A stretch of 64,000 nt of DNA, from positions 1 to 64,000 of the forward strand of contig CALXSJ010000003.1 in assembly GCA_944391115.1 (NCBI GenBank), in the 5' to 3' direction. Origin of the DNA: an uncultured Victivallales bacterium. GTDB lineage: Bacteria; Verrucomicrobiota; Lentisphaeria; Victivallales; UBA1829. This document shows, piece after piece, positions 43,053 to 52,562 of this stretch. The translations under genes were made by a program, and so were the position numbers. Below the pieces are notes generated by a model that was not told the DNA's origin, did not search any database, and saw only the letters and a list, made by a program, of their open reading frames with translations. Position 1 is the stretch's first letter, and the number at the start of each line of letters is the position of its first letter.

Positions 43053-43213
43053 TGCGGAATTCCTTTTGTCCTCAGAGAGCGTCAATATACCAACGCGCCG
43101 GCTTTTTTTCAAATGGCCTGCCGGAAGAAGTTCGGAAAAGACGGTGTTCCGGAGCGTGTTTCCCGGAAAGTTTCCGCCGGGGGAAAGTGTTTGTTAAATT
43201 TTCATAAACTGAA

Positions 43214-43242
43214 TTGAATTTTCAGGCGTTTGAATCTATATT
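43214..43242 (+). promoter_or_regulatory. Promoter of the polyamine operon
   Basis: TTGAAT (43214-43219), 17-bp spacer, TATATT (43237-43242). About 57 nt of leader precede speA. Confidence 0.6.
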
Positions 43243-43305
43243 ACCGGCATTTGTCTTCAACATGGGACCGGGAAAGTTTTTTAAGGTAGGAGGAACTTCC
43301 GGAGA

Positions 43306-45228
43306 ATGAACGTTCATAAAGACGCTTTTGAACACTGGACAGCCCGCGATTCCGCGGATCTCTACGGAATCAAGGACTGGGGCGCCGGCTATTTCGACAT
43401 CAACGAGAAGGGAGAGCTTGTTGTGACGGCTTTCGGTCCGAAGGGGCCCGCTGTCAGTCTCATGGAAATCGTGAACGGCATTCAGGAGCGCGGCATGGAC
43501 ATGCCCGTGCTGCTCCGGCTCCGGAACATTCTGGATACGCAGATCCGGCTCCTCCACGCCAGCTTCCGCAAGGCGATCCAGCAGACGAACTACACCGGCC
43601 AGTACCGCGGCGTCTACCCGATCAAGGTCAATCAGCAGCAGCAGGTGATCGAGGAGGTCGCCCGCTTCGGAAGGGAGTTTCATCACGGGTTCGAGGCGGG
43701 AAGCAAGGCCGAGCTGATCGCCGCGATCGGCAATATGACCGATCCCGACGCCTGTCTCGTCTGCAACGGCTACAAGGACGAGGAGTTCATCGATCTTGGA
43801 CTGTATGCTACGAAACTCGGCATCCGCTGCATTCTCGTCGTGGAGATGCCCGGCGAGGTGCCGGTCATCATCGAACGGAGCAAGGCGCTCGGGATCAAGC
43901 CCAACATCGGGCTCCGCATGAAGCTCTCCACCCGCGCAGGCGGGCAGTGGACCGACTCCGGCGGCGACCGCAGCGTCTTCGGACTCAACACGGCCGAACT
44001 GATCGCGGTGGTCGACCAGATCCGCGACGCGGGGATGCTCGACTGTCTGAAGCTTCTCCATTACCACATCGGTTCGCAGATCCCCAACATCCGCGACATT
44101 CGCGCGGGGGTGATCGAAGCCTGCCGCGTCTACTGCGGACTGGTCGAGGAGGGGGCTCCGATGGGATATCTGGATCTCGGCGGAGGACTCGCGGTCGACT
44201 ACGACGGTTCCCATACGAACTATCACGCCAGCAAGAACTACACGCTGGACGAATACTGCGTGGACATCATCGAGGCCGTCGCGGAGACCCTGAACGCCAG
44301 GAAAATCAGTCATCCGAACATCATCACCGAGTCCGGGCGCGCGACCGTCGCCTATTATTCCGTGCTCCTGTTCAACATTCTGGACGTCACCTGCTTCGCC
44401 CCGTCGAAGATGCCGGCGAAGGTGCCGGACGACGCCAACGAGATGACCAGGGACCTGATGAACATCCTCGGCACGATCAACGCCAAGAATCTGCAGGAGT
44501 GCTATCATGACGCGATCTACTACCGCGACGAGATCCGCATCCTGTTCAAGAACGGGCGCATCTCCCTGCGCGAACGGGCGCTGGCGGAAAACGCGTTCTG
44601 GCACATCATGGTTTCCGTGAACCGGGAGGTCAAGCGCCTGAAATACATCCCGGACGAATTCGAGGGCCTGGATGCCGCGCTTGCCGACATCTATTACGCG
44701 AATTTCAGCGTGTTCCAGTCGCTTCCGGACTCCTGGGCGATCAAGCAGGTCTTTCCGATCATGCCGATCCACCGCCTGACCGAACGCCCGACCTGCAACG
44801 GCATCATTTCCGACATCACGTGCGACTGCGACGGAAAAATCGACAAGTTCGTCGATCTGCACGACGAACGCCGGACGCTTCCGCTGCACCCCGTCAGCGA
44901 CGATGACGAATATTATCTCGGCGCGTTTCTGGTCGGCGCCTATCAGGAGACCCTCGGCGACCTTCACAATCTGCTCGGCGACACCAACGTGGTCAACATC
45001 AACATCAGCCGCGAAACCGGGCATTTCGAAATCGTCAAGGAGATCGAGGGCGACACCGTCGCGGACGTTCTCAGCTACGTGGAATACAGCCCCAAGGACC
45101 TGATCAACAGTTTCCGCAGCATCGCCGAACGCGCGATCGAGGAGAAGAAGATCACCCCCGCCGAGCGGCGCACGATCGTCAACGCCTACGAGAACGGACT
45201 GCGCGGCTACACGTATTTTGAACGCTGA
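43306..45228 (+). CDS. speA: Biosynthetic arginine decarboxylase
   Basis: A 640-residue PLP enzyme that decarboxylates arginine to agmatine, the first step of polyamine synthesis from arginine. Length and order match SpeA. The PLP lysine is in RGVYPIKVNQQQQVIEEV, the phosphate-binding glycines in YLDLGGGLAVDY, and ESGRATVAYYSVLLFNI follows. AGGAGGAA lies upstream of the ATG. It leads an operon with the carboxynorspermidine dehydrogenase and decarboxylase genes. Agmatinase or agmatine deiminase, needed to reach putrescine, is not in the window. Confidence 0.96.
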   Translation: MNVHKDAFEHWTARDSADLYGIKDWGAGYFDINEKGELVVTAFGPKGPAVSLMEIVNGIQERGMDMPVLLRLRNILDTQIRLLHASFRKAIQQTNYTGQYRGVYPIKVNQQQQVIEEVARFGREFHHGFEAGSKAELIAAIGNMTDPDACLVCNGYKDEEFIDLGLYATKLGIRCILVVEMPGEVPVIIERSKALGIKPNIGLRMKLSTRAGGQWTDSGGDRSVFGLNTAELIAVVDQIRDAGMLDCLKLLHYHIGSQIPNIRDIRAGVIEACRVYCGLVEEGAPMGYLDLGGGLAVDYDGSHTNYHASKNYTLDEYCVDIIEAVAETLNARKISHPNIITESGRATVAYYSVLLFNILDVTCFAPSKMPAKVPDDANEMTRDLMNILGTINAKNLQECYHDAIYYRDEIRILFKNGRISLRERALAENAFWHIMVSVNREVKRLKYIPDEFEGLDAALADIYYANFSVFQSLPDSWAIKQVFPIMPIHRLTERPTCNGIISDITCDCDGKIDKFVDLHDERRTLPLHPVSDDDEYYLGAFLVGAYQETLGDLHNLLGDTNVVNINISRETGHFEIVKEIEGDTVADVLSYVEYSPKDLINSFRSIAERAIEEKKITPAERRTIVNAYENGLRGYTYFER

Positions 45229-45286
45229 AGATCAGCATGAACCGGAACAGGAAAACCCAATTCATCATTATTCAGGAGAAGAAACC

Positions 45287-46489
45287 ATGGCACGAATTCT
45301 GATTATCGGCGCAGGCGGCGTCAGCGGAGTGGCGGTGCACAAGTGCGCACAGGCGGCGGACGTCTTCACGGACATCTGCCTTGCGAGCAGAACGAAATCC
45401 AAATGCGATGCGCTTGCCGCGCAGGTCAAGGCGAAATACAACCGCGACATCCGGACCGAACAGGTGGATGCCGACAATGTGCCGCAGCTCGTTGAACTCA
45501 TCCGGAAGGTCCGGCCCGACGTCGTGCTGAATCTCGCGCTTCCCTATCAGGACCTGCATATCATGGACGCCTGTCTCGAAACCGGCGTCAACTACGTCGA
45601 TACCGCGAACTACGAGCCGCCCGAAGTGGCGCATTTTGAATACAAGTGGCAGTGGGCGTATCAGGACCGCTTCAGGGAGAAGGGCATCATGGCGCTTCTC
45701 GGCAGCGGATTCGATCCCGGCGTGACCAACGTCTACACCGCGTGGGCGATGAAGAACCACTTCGACACCATCGAGACGCTCGACATCATCGACGCGAACG
45801 CCGGCGACCACGGACAGCCGTTCGCCACGAACTTCAATCCCGAAATCAACATCCGCGAAGTGACCTCCAAAGGCAGATACTGGGAGAACGGCAAGTGGAT
45901 CGAGACCGAGCCGCTTTCCGTCAGGGAGACGATGGACTTTCCCGACGGAATCGGCCCGAAGAACATCTATCTCATGTTCCACGAGGAGCTCGAATCGCTG
46001 ACGAAGCATCTCGCGCCGAAGGGACTCAAACGCGCCCGTTTCTGGATGACCTTCTCGGACAACTACCTCAAGCATCTGGAGGTGCTCGAAAATGTCGGCA
46101 TGACCCGGATCGACCCCGTGATGTACCAGGGACACGAGATCATTCCGCTGCAGTTCCTCAAGGCCCTTCTGCCGGATCCCGCCTCGCTGGGACCGCTTAC
46201 GAAAGGCAAGACCTGCATCGGCTGCCGGATCAAGGGGACAAAGGACGGACGCGAGCGCGAATACTACATCTACAACGTCTGCAATCACGAGGACTGCTAC
46301 AGGGAAGTCAGTTCGCAGGCGATCTCCTACACGACCGGCGTTCCCGCGATGATCGGGGCGATGATGGTCGCAACCGGCACATGGAAGGGATGCGGCGTCT
46401 TCAACATGGAGGAGTTCGATCCCGCGCCGTTCATGGAAAAGCTCACGCAGTACGGGCTTCCGTGGACCGAGGTGTTCCTGAAGAAATAA
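45287..46489 (+). CDS. Carboxynorspermidine/carboxyspermidine dehydrogenase
   Basis: A 400-residue saccharopine-dehydrogenase-like reductase. It condenses putrescine (or diaminopropane) with aspartate semialdehyde and reduces the product to carboxyspermidine (or carboxynorspermidine). The Rossmann start is RILIIGAGGVSGVAVHKCAQ. The family-specific GIMALLGSGFDPGVTNVYTA and an internal VDTANYEPPEVAHFEYKWQW are present. ATG 45287 has AGGAGAA 7 nt upstream. Location between speA and nspC fixes the pathway. Confidence 0.93.
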   Translation: MARILIIGAGGVSGVAVHKCAQAADVFTDICLASRTKSKCDALAAQVKAKYNRDIRTEQVDADNVPQLVELIRKVRPDVVLNLALPYQDLHIMDACLETGVNYVDTANYEPPEVAHFEYKWQWAYQDRFREKGIMALLGSGFDPGVTNVYTAWAMKNHFDTIETLDIIDANAGDHGQPFATNFNPEINIREVTSKGRYWENGKWIETEPLSVRETMDFPDGIGPKNIYLMFHEELESLTKHLAPKGLKRARFWMTFSDNYLKHLEVLENVGMTRIDPVMYQGHEIIPLQFLKALLPDPASLGPLTKGKTCIGCRIKGTKDGREREYYIYNVCNHEDCYREVSSQAISYTTGVPAMIGAMMVATGTWKGCGVFNMEEFDPAPFMEKLTQYGLPWTEVFLKK

Positions 46490-46513
46490 GCCGTTTCAAA
46501 GGGACTTCCTTTC

Positions 46514-47665
46514 ATGGGGACAAGCTGTGTGACGCTTCCGGATGGGATTCCGACGCCGTGTTTCGTCGTGGATCTGTCGCGTCTGCGGAGGAATCTGGAG
46601 GTTCTCTCTTCCGTCCGGCGGAAGACGGGAGTGAAGATTCTGCTTGCGCAGAAGGCGTTTTCGATGTTTTCCGTTTACGGCCTGCTCAGCGGGGCGCTCG
46701 ACGGCACCTGCGCGAGCTCTCCGCACGAGGCGCGCCTCGGACGCGAGGAGTTCGGAAAAGAGGTCACGGCGTTTGCCGCGGCGTATTCGGAGAAGGATCT
46801 GCGCGAACTGCTTGCCTGTTGCGACCGGATCATCTTCAATTCGTTCTCCCAGTGGAAACGCTTCCGGGCACTTGCGCGGGAGGCCTCCGGCGTGAAGTTC
46901 GGGCTGCGCTGCAATCCGGAGCACTCCGAGGGCGATGTCGCGATTTACGATCCCTGTGCGCCGAATTCGCGCCTCGGCATCCGGCGCGCGGATTTTGAAG
47001 GCGAGTCCCTGGAGGGGATCACGGGGCTGCATGTGCACAACCTCTGCGAGAAGAATTCCGACGCGTTTGCCCGCACCCTCGCGGTGTTCGAGGAGAAGTT
47101 TGCCGACATCATACCCCGCATGGAATGGGTCAATCTCGGGGGAGGGCACCACATCACGCGTCCCGACTACGACATTGACCTCCTCTGCCGTCTTCTGAAC
47201 GGTTTCCGGAAGCGCTGGGGAACGCCGGAGATTTTTCTGGAACCCGGCGAAGCCGTCGCGCTGAACGCGGGCTATCTCGTCGCGACCGTTCTGGACGTGG
47301 TGCACAACGGGATGGACATCGCGATTCTGGACACCTCCGCGGAGGCGCACATGCCGGACGTGCTCGAAATGCCCTACCGTCCGAACATCGTCGGCGCGGG
47401 ACTGCCCGGGGAGAATGCGCACACCTACCGCCTTGCGGGGCACTCGTGCCTTGCGGGGGATGTGATCGGCGACTATTCCTTCGGGGAAAAGCTCGACTAT
47501 GGTTCCCGTGTCGTTTTTCTCGACATGGCCCACTACACAATGGTCAAGACCAACACATTCAACGGACTCGGGCTGCCCTCCATCGCGACCTGGGATCCGG
47601 AGACGGAGGAATTCAAACTCATCCGCGAGTTCGGATATTCCGACTTCAAATCGCGCCTTTCATAA
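46514..47665 (+). CDS. nspC: Carboxynorspermidine decarboxylase
   Basis: A 383-residue PLP enzyme of the alanine-racemase-fold decarboxylases. It removes CO2 from carboxy(nor)spermidine to give (nor)spermidine. The N-terminal TPCFVVDLSRLRRNLEVL and the PLP lysine in ILLAQKAFSMFSVY are typical of NspC. GITGLHVHNLCEKN, VNLGGGHHITRPDYD and EPGEAVALNAGYLV follow. It lies 24 nt after the dehydrogenase gene. With speA it gives an S-adenosylmethionine-independent route to spermidine. Confidence 0.95.
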   Translation: MGTSCVTLPDGIPTPCFVVDLSRLRRNLEVLSSVRRKTGVKILLAQKAFSMFSVYGLLSGALDGTCASSPHEARLGREEFGKEVTAFAAAYSEKDLRELLACCDRIIFNSFSQWKRFRALAREASGVKFGLRCNPEHSEGDVAIYDPCAPNSRLGIRRADFEGESLEGITGLHVHNLCEKNSDAFARTLAVFEEKFADIIPRMEWVNLGGGHHITRPDYDIDLLCRLLNGFRKRWGTPEIFLEPGEAVALNAGYLVATVLDVVHNGMDIAILDTSAEAHMPDVLEMPYRPNIVGAGLPGENAHTYRLAGHSCLAGDVIGDYSFGEKLDYGSRVVFLDMAHYTMVKTNTFNGLGLPSIATWDPETEEFKLIREFGYSDFKSRLS

Positions 47666-47701
47666 ATTCATCAACCACAGAATGCGAGGACAGGAAAAAA
47701 A

Positions 47702-48529
47702 ATGGCTTGCAACGGACAGTGTTCTTCCTGCGGGGAGAAGGGAAAATGCGAAGACGAGAAACTGAATCTCGTCCTGGGGAAAATCAAGCATAAGATCATG
47801 GTGCTTTCCGGCAAGGGCGGCGTCGGGAAGAGTTCCGTCGCGGCCGCGCTTGCGGTCTCTCTTGCGAAGAAGGGGTTCAAGGTCGGGCTGCTGGATCTGG
47901 ATTTTCACGGGCCCTCGCAGCCGACGCTGTTCGGCGTGCAGCATCTGCGCATGGACGGGAGCGAGTCCGGGCTTCTTCCGATGGAGGTGGCCTGCGGCGT
48001 GAAGCTGGTTTCGGTCGGGCTGCTTCTGGAGGACGAGGATCAGGCTGTCATCTGGCGCGGCCCGGCGAAGATCGGCGTGCTCAAGCAGCTTCTGGAGGAG
48101 GTTGTCTGGGGCGAACTGGATTATCTCGTGCTCGACTTCCCGCCGGGAACCGGGGACGAGGTGCTCTCCGCCTGCCAGATGATTACCGGCGACAAGCAGG
48201 CTGTGATCGTCACGACGCCGCAGGAGCTTTCGATGGCGGACTGCCGCAAGTGCCTGGACTTCTGCGCCAAGGTCGACGTGCGCGTCGGCGGCATCGTCGA
48301 GAACATGAGCGGCTTCACCTGTCCCGACTGCGGACACACGCACCCGCTGTTTTCCAACGGCGGCGGCGAGCGTCTCGCCAAGGCGTATTCGATTCCTTTG
48401 ATCGCGCAGCTTCCGCTGGATCCGAAATTCATGGCAGAGTGCGATGCGGGCGTCATTGCCGAAGCGCTGGAGAAGGCTCCGGCGATCGGTTCCGCGCTTT
48501 CCGTGGCGGCGGAAATTCTCTCCCGCTGA
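47702..48529 (+). CDS. mrp: Mrp/NBP35-type iron-sulphur cluster carrier ATPase
   Basis: A 275-residue P-loop ATPase of the Mrp/ApbC/NBP35 family, which carries iron-sulphur clusters to apoproteins. It begins with a short Cys-rich segment (CNGQCSSCGEKGKC), like that of NBP35. The deviant Walker A is VLSGKGGVGKSSVAAALAVS. LDFPPGTGDEVLS and a Cys-x2-Cys pair in SGFTCPDCGHTHPLF (the cluster-bridging cysteines) follow. It lies 36 nt after nspC and may be co-transcribed. Confidence 0.93.
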   Translation: MACNGQCSSCGEKGKCEDEKLNLVLGKIKHKIMVLSGKGGVGKSSVAAALAVSLAKKGFKVGLLDLDFHGPSQPTLFGVQHLRMDGSESGLLPMEVACGVKLVSVGLLLEDEDQAVIWRGPAKIGVLKQLLEEVVWGELDYLVLDFPPGTGDEVLSACQMITGDKQAVIVTTPQELSMADCRKCLDFCAKVDVRVGGIVENMSGFTCPDCGHTHPLFSNGGGERLAKAYSIPLIAQLPLDPKFMAECDAGVIAEALEKAPAIGSALSVAAEILSR

Positions 48530-48545
48530 CGGAATAGGAACTGTA

Positions 48546-48575
48546 TTATGCGGCGGCTGTCATGCCGCCGCATAA
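48546..48575. other. Perfect inverted repeat between convergent genes
   Basis: TTATGCGGCGGC (48546-48557) and GCCGCCGCATAA (48564-48575) pair over 12 bp around TGTCAT. No T-tract follows on either strand. It sits between the stops of mrp and the P-type ATPase and probably acts as a bidirectional RNA 3'-end or stabilising hairpin. Confidence 0.55.
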
Positions 48576-48580
48576 GGCTC

Positions 48581-51259
48581 TCAGCGTTTTCCGCTCAGCC
48601 GTGCAGTCAGGCGGATGATTTCGCCGACGGCCAGAACCAGCGCACTGCATCCGATCAGGCGGATCCACTGGCCGAAGTCCAGGGGAACGGTTCCGAACAT
48701 TCTCCCGCCGAACTGGGTAATCAGAATCTGGCCGGCGGGGATGATCGCGGCAATGATCCAGAAGGTCGGATTCTCCTTCCATGCCGTGAAGACCGAGCGC
48801 GACGCTCCGAAACATTTCACATTCAGAAGATTCCAGAACTGGAGCATGACAAATCCGCTGAAGATCATGCAGCGGTCCTCCGGAGAAATGCCGTTTCCTC
48901 CCGTGTGCGTCAGCGCATACCAGATGAAAATCCCGATGAAAAGCGCCGCCGTCAGGAAGATGTCGAAAGCCATTTTCCCCGTCACGATGAAGGCTGACGG
49001 ATTGCGCGGCGGCTGTTTCAGGAGTTCGGGATTCGGCGGTTCGGTCGCAAGCGCGAGCGCCGCCATCGTGTCCATGATGAGGTTGATCCAGAGCATCTGA
49101 ATGACCGTGAGCGGCAGCGCGATTCCGAGGAAGGGGCCGAGCAGCGCGATTCCAAGCGCCGCAACGTTGATCGTGAGCTGGAAGACGAGAAAACGCTGGA
49201 TGTTCAGATAGAGCGAACGTCCCCAGAGAACGGCGTTGACGATGCTGCGGAAGGAGTCGTCCAGCAGAATGATGTCGGACGCTTCGCGCGCAATCGCGGT
49301 TCCGGTTTTTCCCATTGCGATGCCGACGTTCGCGTAGTTCAGCGCCGGAGCGTCATTGGTGCCGTCTCCGGTCACGGCGACGACTTCATGGTTTTCCTGG
49401 AGCGCCTTGACCAGCTTGAGCTTGTCGTTCGGACGGGCGCGGGCGATCAGGCGGAGCGCCTGCACTTCCCGAACCGTTTCATCGTCGGAGAGTTTTGCAA
49501 AATCACGCCCTTCGATCAATGCCCCTTCCGGCGGACGGGAGGTTTCCCAGAGCCCGATCTGACGGCCGATTTCCGATGCCGTTCCCGGCGTGTCCCCGGT
49601 CACCACCTTGATTTCGATTCCCGCGTCGCGGCAGGCGCGGACCGCCTCCGGCACCTCCGGACGGACCGGGTCGGCGATGCTGACGAACCCGAGATAAACC
49701 AGATCGCGCGCAGCGTCCGCCAGATCATCGGCAAGGCGGTCCGTTTCGCGGCATGCCAGAGCGAGCGTGCGACAGCCCGTCGCCTGCGCCTGCGCCAGTT
49801 TCTCCAGAATTTCCGCGCGGTCCTGATCCGTCAGATTCCGCACGGAGGAGGGAAGGTGCAGAAAGGAACAATTTGCAAGCACGATTTCCGGCGCGCCCTT
49901 GACGTAAAGTGTTCTTTTCCCTGAAAGCGGCGAAATTCCCTGCGTCGCCATCATTTTCGTTTCCGTGGTGAAGGTCCACTGCCGTTCGGTGCGGAACGCG
50001 GCGCGGATTTCCGCATAATCGGATCCGCAGCGGCGGACGTATTCCAGAAGCGCGCCTTCCGTCGGATTGCCGATGATCTCAGGATCCGGACCTTCCCCGT
50101 GCAGGCTGGCGGTGGAGTTTGCGCAGACGGACTCGGCGAAAAGACGCCATTCCGGACTCTCCCTGTCCGGAAGCCCGCCTTCCGGAAATGCCGGGATGTC
50201 GACGGCCCGCGTCCGCATCCGGTTCATCGTGAGGGTCCCGGTTTTGTCCGTGCAGATGACGGTGGTCGCGCCGACGGTTTCACATGCGTGGAGCTTGCGG
50301 ACCAGACAGTTGCTTGCCGTCATGCGCCGCATGCTGTAGGCGAGGCTCAGGGTGACGCTCATGGCAAGTCCTTCCGGAACCGCCACGACGATCAGCGTGA
50401 CGGCGATCATGAAAAGCCCCAGCAGCGCATGGAGATTCTCCCACTGCGCATAAGCGCGGATCGAAGACGGCAGCGTGCCGTTCGCCGTTCCCTGCGCGAT
50501 CAGGATGACGAGCAGGGCAAGGGAAAGTGTCGTGCCCACGGCGGCAATCAGTTTTCCGAGTTTGTTCAGCTGTTTCTGCAGCGGCGTTTCCACGGCCGTG
50601 ATATCGGTTGCCGCCCGTGCGGTCCGGCCCATTTCGGTATCTCCCCCGACGGCGGTGATCCGGACATAGGCATTGCCTTCCAGAACGGTCGATCCGCGCA
50701 GAAGCTGGTAATACGGATAGGTCGCGTCGCGCATGGATTCCGGAACATCCTTCTCCTGCTCCGGCATTTTGGGAACAGGTTCCGGTTCCCCCGTGAACTT
50801 GGACTGGTCGACATGCAGATTCACCGCGGCAAGCACCTTCGCGTCGGCGGGCACCTCCTCGCCGGTTTCGAGGAAAACAACGTCGCCGACCACCAGATCC
50901 TGTTTCGGAATCTGTATGAGTTCTCCGTTGCGGACGGTCTTAAATGGCAGCGTGTCATCGACCTTGTTGAGAATGTCGAACTCTCTGCCGGCCCGGTATT
51001 CGTTCAGGAAGGCGATTCCCGTGGCGAGGATGACTGCGAGAATGATCCCGGCACCTTCGATGAAGCCGCCCGTGAGGGCGGAAATCATTGCTGCGACAAG
51101 CAGAATGCAGATGATGGGATCCTTGAATTTTTCAAGAAAAAGTTTCCAGGCGGAGGTGCGCGGCGGCTCCGGCAGGGCGTTTGCTCCGTGTTCTGCGCGG
51201 CTCGACGCCACTTCTGCGTCGGTCAGCCCGGAATAAGGGCACTGTGTTTTTTGTGTCAT
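48581..51259 (-). CDS. Calcium-type P-type ATPase
   Basis: An 892-residue cation pump of the P2 group, closest in motif to plasma-membrane calcium ATPases. An N-terminal cytoplasmic region leads into transmembrane segments around 60-105 and 240-330, with the ion-site motif IVVAVPEGLAMSVTLSLAYS. The phosphorylation site is VICTDKTGTLTMNRM, the nucleotide-domain motif YVKGAPEIVL, and the hinge VTGDGTNDAPALNYANVGIA. Four to six transmembrane segments close the protein. Export of Ca2+ is inferred from the PEGL site. A weak ribosome-binding site precedes the start. A lipoprotein gene lies 57 nt upstream. Confidence 0.92.
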   Translation of the reverse strand: MTQKTQCPYSGLTDAEVASSRAEHGANALPEPPRTSAWKLFLEKFKDPIICILLVAAMISALTGGFIEGAGIILAVILATGIAFLNEYRAGREFDILNKVDDTLPFKTVRNGELIQIPKQDLVVGDVVFLETGEEVPADAKVLAAVNLHVDQSKFTGEPEPVPKMPEQEKDVPESMRDATYPYYQLLRGSTVLEGNAYVRITAVGGDTEMGRTARAATDITAVETPLQKQLNKLGKLIAAVGTTLSLALLVILIAQGTANGTLPSSIRAYAQWENLHALLGLFMIAVTLIVVAVPEGLAMSVTLSLAYSMRRMTASNCLVRKLHACETVGATTVICTDKTGTLTMNRMRTRAVDIPAFPEGGLPDRESPEWRLFAESVCANSTASLHGEGPDPEIIGNPTEGALLEYVRRCGSDYAEIRAAFRTERQWTFTTETKMMATQGISPLSGKRTLYVKGAPEIVLANCSFLHLPSSVRNLTDQDRAEILEKLAQAQATGCRTLALACRETDRLADDLADAARDLVYLGFVSIADPVRPEVPEAVRACRDAGIEIKVVTGDTPGTASEIGRQIGLWETSRPPEGALIEGRDFAKLSDDETVREVQALRLIARARPNDKLKLVKALQENHEVVAVTGDGTNDAPALNYANVGIAMGKTGTAIAREASDIILLDDSFRSIVNAVLWGRSLYLNIQRFLVFQLTINVAALGIALLGPFLGIALPLTVIQMLWINLIMDTMAALALATEPPNPELLKQPPRNPSAFIVTGKMAFDIFLTAALFIGIFIWYALTHTGGNGISPEDRCMIFSGFVMLQFWNLLNVKCFGASRSVFTAWKENPTFWIIAAIIPAGQILITQFGGRMFGTVPLDFGQWIRLIGCSALVLAVGEIIRLTARLSGKR

Positions 51260-51316
51260 GATGTCTGATAGAACCTTTTTTGTCTGATTTGTAGCTGCTG
51301 GCTGTATTCCGGAAAA

Positions 51317-51688
51317 TCAGACGGCGGAAGGTCCCGCGCGAACGGGCAGGCAGACGGACAGAATTTGCTTCCCGTAATGAAAAGGCCTGCTCCGGGGGAG
51401 GGGAGGCGGCGCTTCGTGCACAAAGAAAAGCAGGGTGTTTTTTTCCGCGGAAAGAAGGGCGGGAAAGGCCGGAAAAACCTCATCCGGCGCGCCTTTCTGG
51501 CGATTGGACTGGAGTCCGGAATTGTCCGGCGTGAAAAAATTGTCGTCGTAGGGATTGGTGTCGCTGTTCAGGTCAAGGACCGCGACATGCGGCTTCCCTG
51601 CGCTGAAGGGATCGAAGAAGGAATAGGACGCGCAGGCTGTCAACGCCGTCAGAGACAGCAGAAACAACAGAGTTCGAAATCGGATCAT
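51317..51688 (-). CDS. Small lipoprotein, unknown function
   Basis: A 123-residue protein whose signal peptide ends in a lipobox (LTACAS; Cys near residue 17). The rest has no repeats or motifs I recognise; it includes VAVLDLNSDTNPYDDNFF and a Pro-rich segment. ATG 51688 is preferred, with AGGAAAGG upstream, over the one at 51712. It lies just upstream of the P-type ATPase in the same direction and could share its transcript. Confidence 0.6.
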   Translation of the reverse strand: MIRFRTLLFLLSLTALTACASYSFFDPFSAGKPHVAVLDLNSDTNPYDDNFFTPDNSGLQSNRQKGAPDEVFPAFPALLSAEKNTLLFFVHEAPPPLPRSRPFHYGKQILSVCLPVRAGPSAV

Positions 51689-51842
51689 TGCGTCGCCTTT
51701 CCTGTTTTGCATCCGGTACTATATCCCGTTTCGGCGGAGTTTCAAGCAGAAGGCGGGAAGTGGGGGTCTTCCGCTCCGTTCCGGGAATGACGGCCTTCCG
51801 GGCACAGGCGCGCGATAATCGTTTTTTTCATATGAAATGAAG

Positions 51843-51870
51843 TTGATTTTTTCCTGCGGAGTGCTATATT
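51843..51870 (+). promoter_or_regulatory. Promoter of adk-map-infA
   Basis: TTGATT (51843-51848), 16-bp spacer, TATATT (51865-51870), about 35 nt before adk. Confidence 0.6.
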
Positions 51871-51905
51871 GCCGTTTATTGAATTTTTGGGAGAATACAG
51901 CCATC

Positions 51906-52559
51906 ATGATCAGAAAAAGAAATCTTGTTTTTCTCGGACCTCCCGGCGCCGGCAAGGGCACCCTGTCCGAAATCCTCATCAGCGATGAGAAGCTGGTGCA
52001 TATCTCCACGGGGGATATCTTCCGGGCCGAGATCCGGAACGGGACCGCGCTCGGCAGCGAGGCCAAGGCTTACATGGATGCCGGAAAACTGGTGCCGGAC
52101 CGCCTCGTGGTCGACATGGTGGCTGCGAGACTCGCAAAGGACGACTGTGCGGGCGGCTTCATTCTTGACGGGTTCCCCCGGACCGTCGTTCAGGCGGAAA
52201 TGCTCGATCAGATTGCCGGAAAGACCGGCCGGCGGATTGACTGCGCCGTCCTTTTCGACGCGCCCCGCGATCTCCTGATTCAGCGGCTGACGGCCCGTCT
52301 GACCTGCAGGAACTGCAAGGCGAACTTCAACAAGCTTTTCGCAAAGCCGCGTCAGGAAGGCGTCTGCGACCATTGCGGCGGCGAGCTCTACCAGCGTTCC
52401 GACGATTCGCTTGAGACCGCTCAGAACCGGCTCAAGGTTTACGAGGAGCAGACCGCGCCTCTGATTGAATTCTATACCGCCGGCGGACTTCTCGCCAGAA
52501 TCGATTCCTCCCTTCCCAAAGACCGGGCCTATGCCGCCCTCCTTGCCGTGCTGAGCTGA
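51906..52559 (+). CDS. adk: Adenylate kinase
   Basis: A 217-residue enzyme that interconverts ATP plus AMP and two ADP. The P-loop is NLVFLGPPGAGKGTLSE. GFILDGFPRTVVQAEML and the AMP-site ISTGDIFRAE are present. The lid carries four cysteines (LTCRNCKANF and VCDHCGGELY) that would bind zinc, as in Gram-positive and many PVC adenylate kinases. ATG 51906 is used, with GGGAGAA upstream. Three nucleotides separate it from map. Confidence 0.96.
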   Translation: MIRKRNLVFLGPPGAGKGTLSEILISDEKLVHISTGDIFRAEIRNGTALGSEAKAYMDAGKLVPDRLVVDMVAARLAKDDCAGGFILDGFPRTVVQAEMLDQIAGKTGRRIDCAVLFDAPRDLLIQRLTARLTCRNCKANFNKLFAKPRQEGVCDHCGGELYQRSDDSLETAQNRLKVYEEQTAPLIEFYTAGGLLARIDSSLPKDRAYAALLAVLS

Positions 52560-52562
52560 ATC

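Noticed and set aside
43053-43213. Cobalamin riboswitch near cobO
   Set aside because: The sequence upstream of cobO shows no B12-box-like motif, and the spacing is too short for that structure.
43222-45024. Minus-strand open frame of 600 codons opposite speA
   Set aside because: SpeA is full-length with all motifs. The antisense frame is a codon-bias mirror.
45646-46998. Plus-strand open frame of 450 codons across the dehydrogenase and nspC
   Set aside because: It is out of frame with two well-conserved enzymes, spans both, and is Arg/His-rich without motifs.
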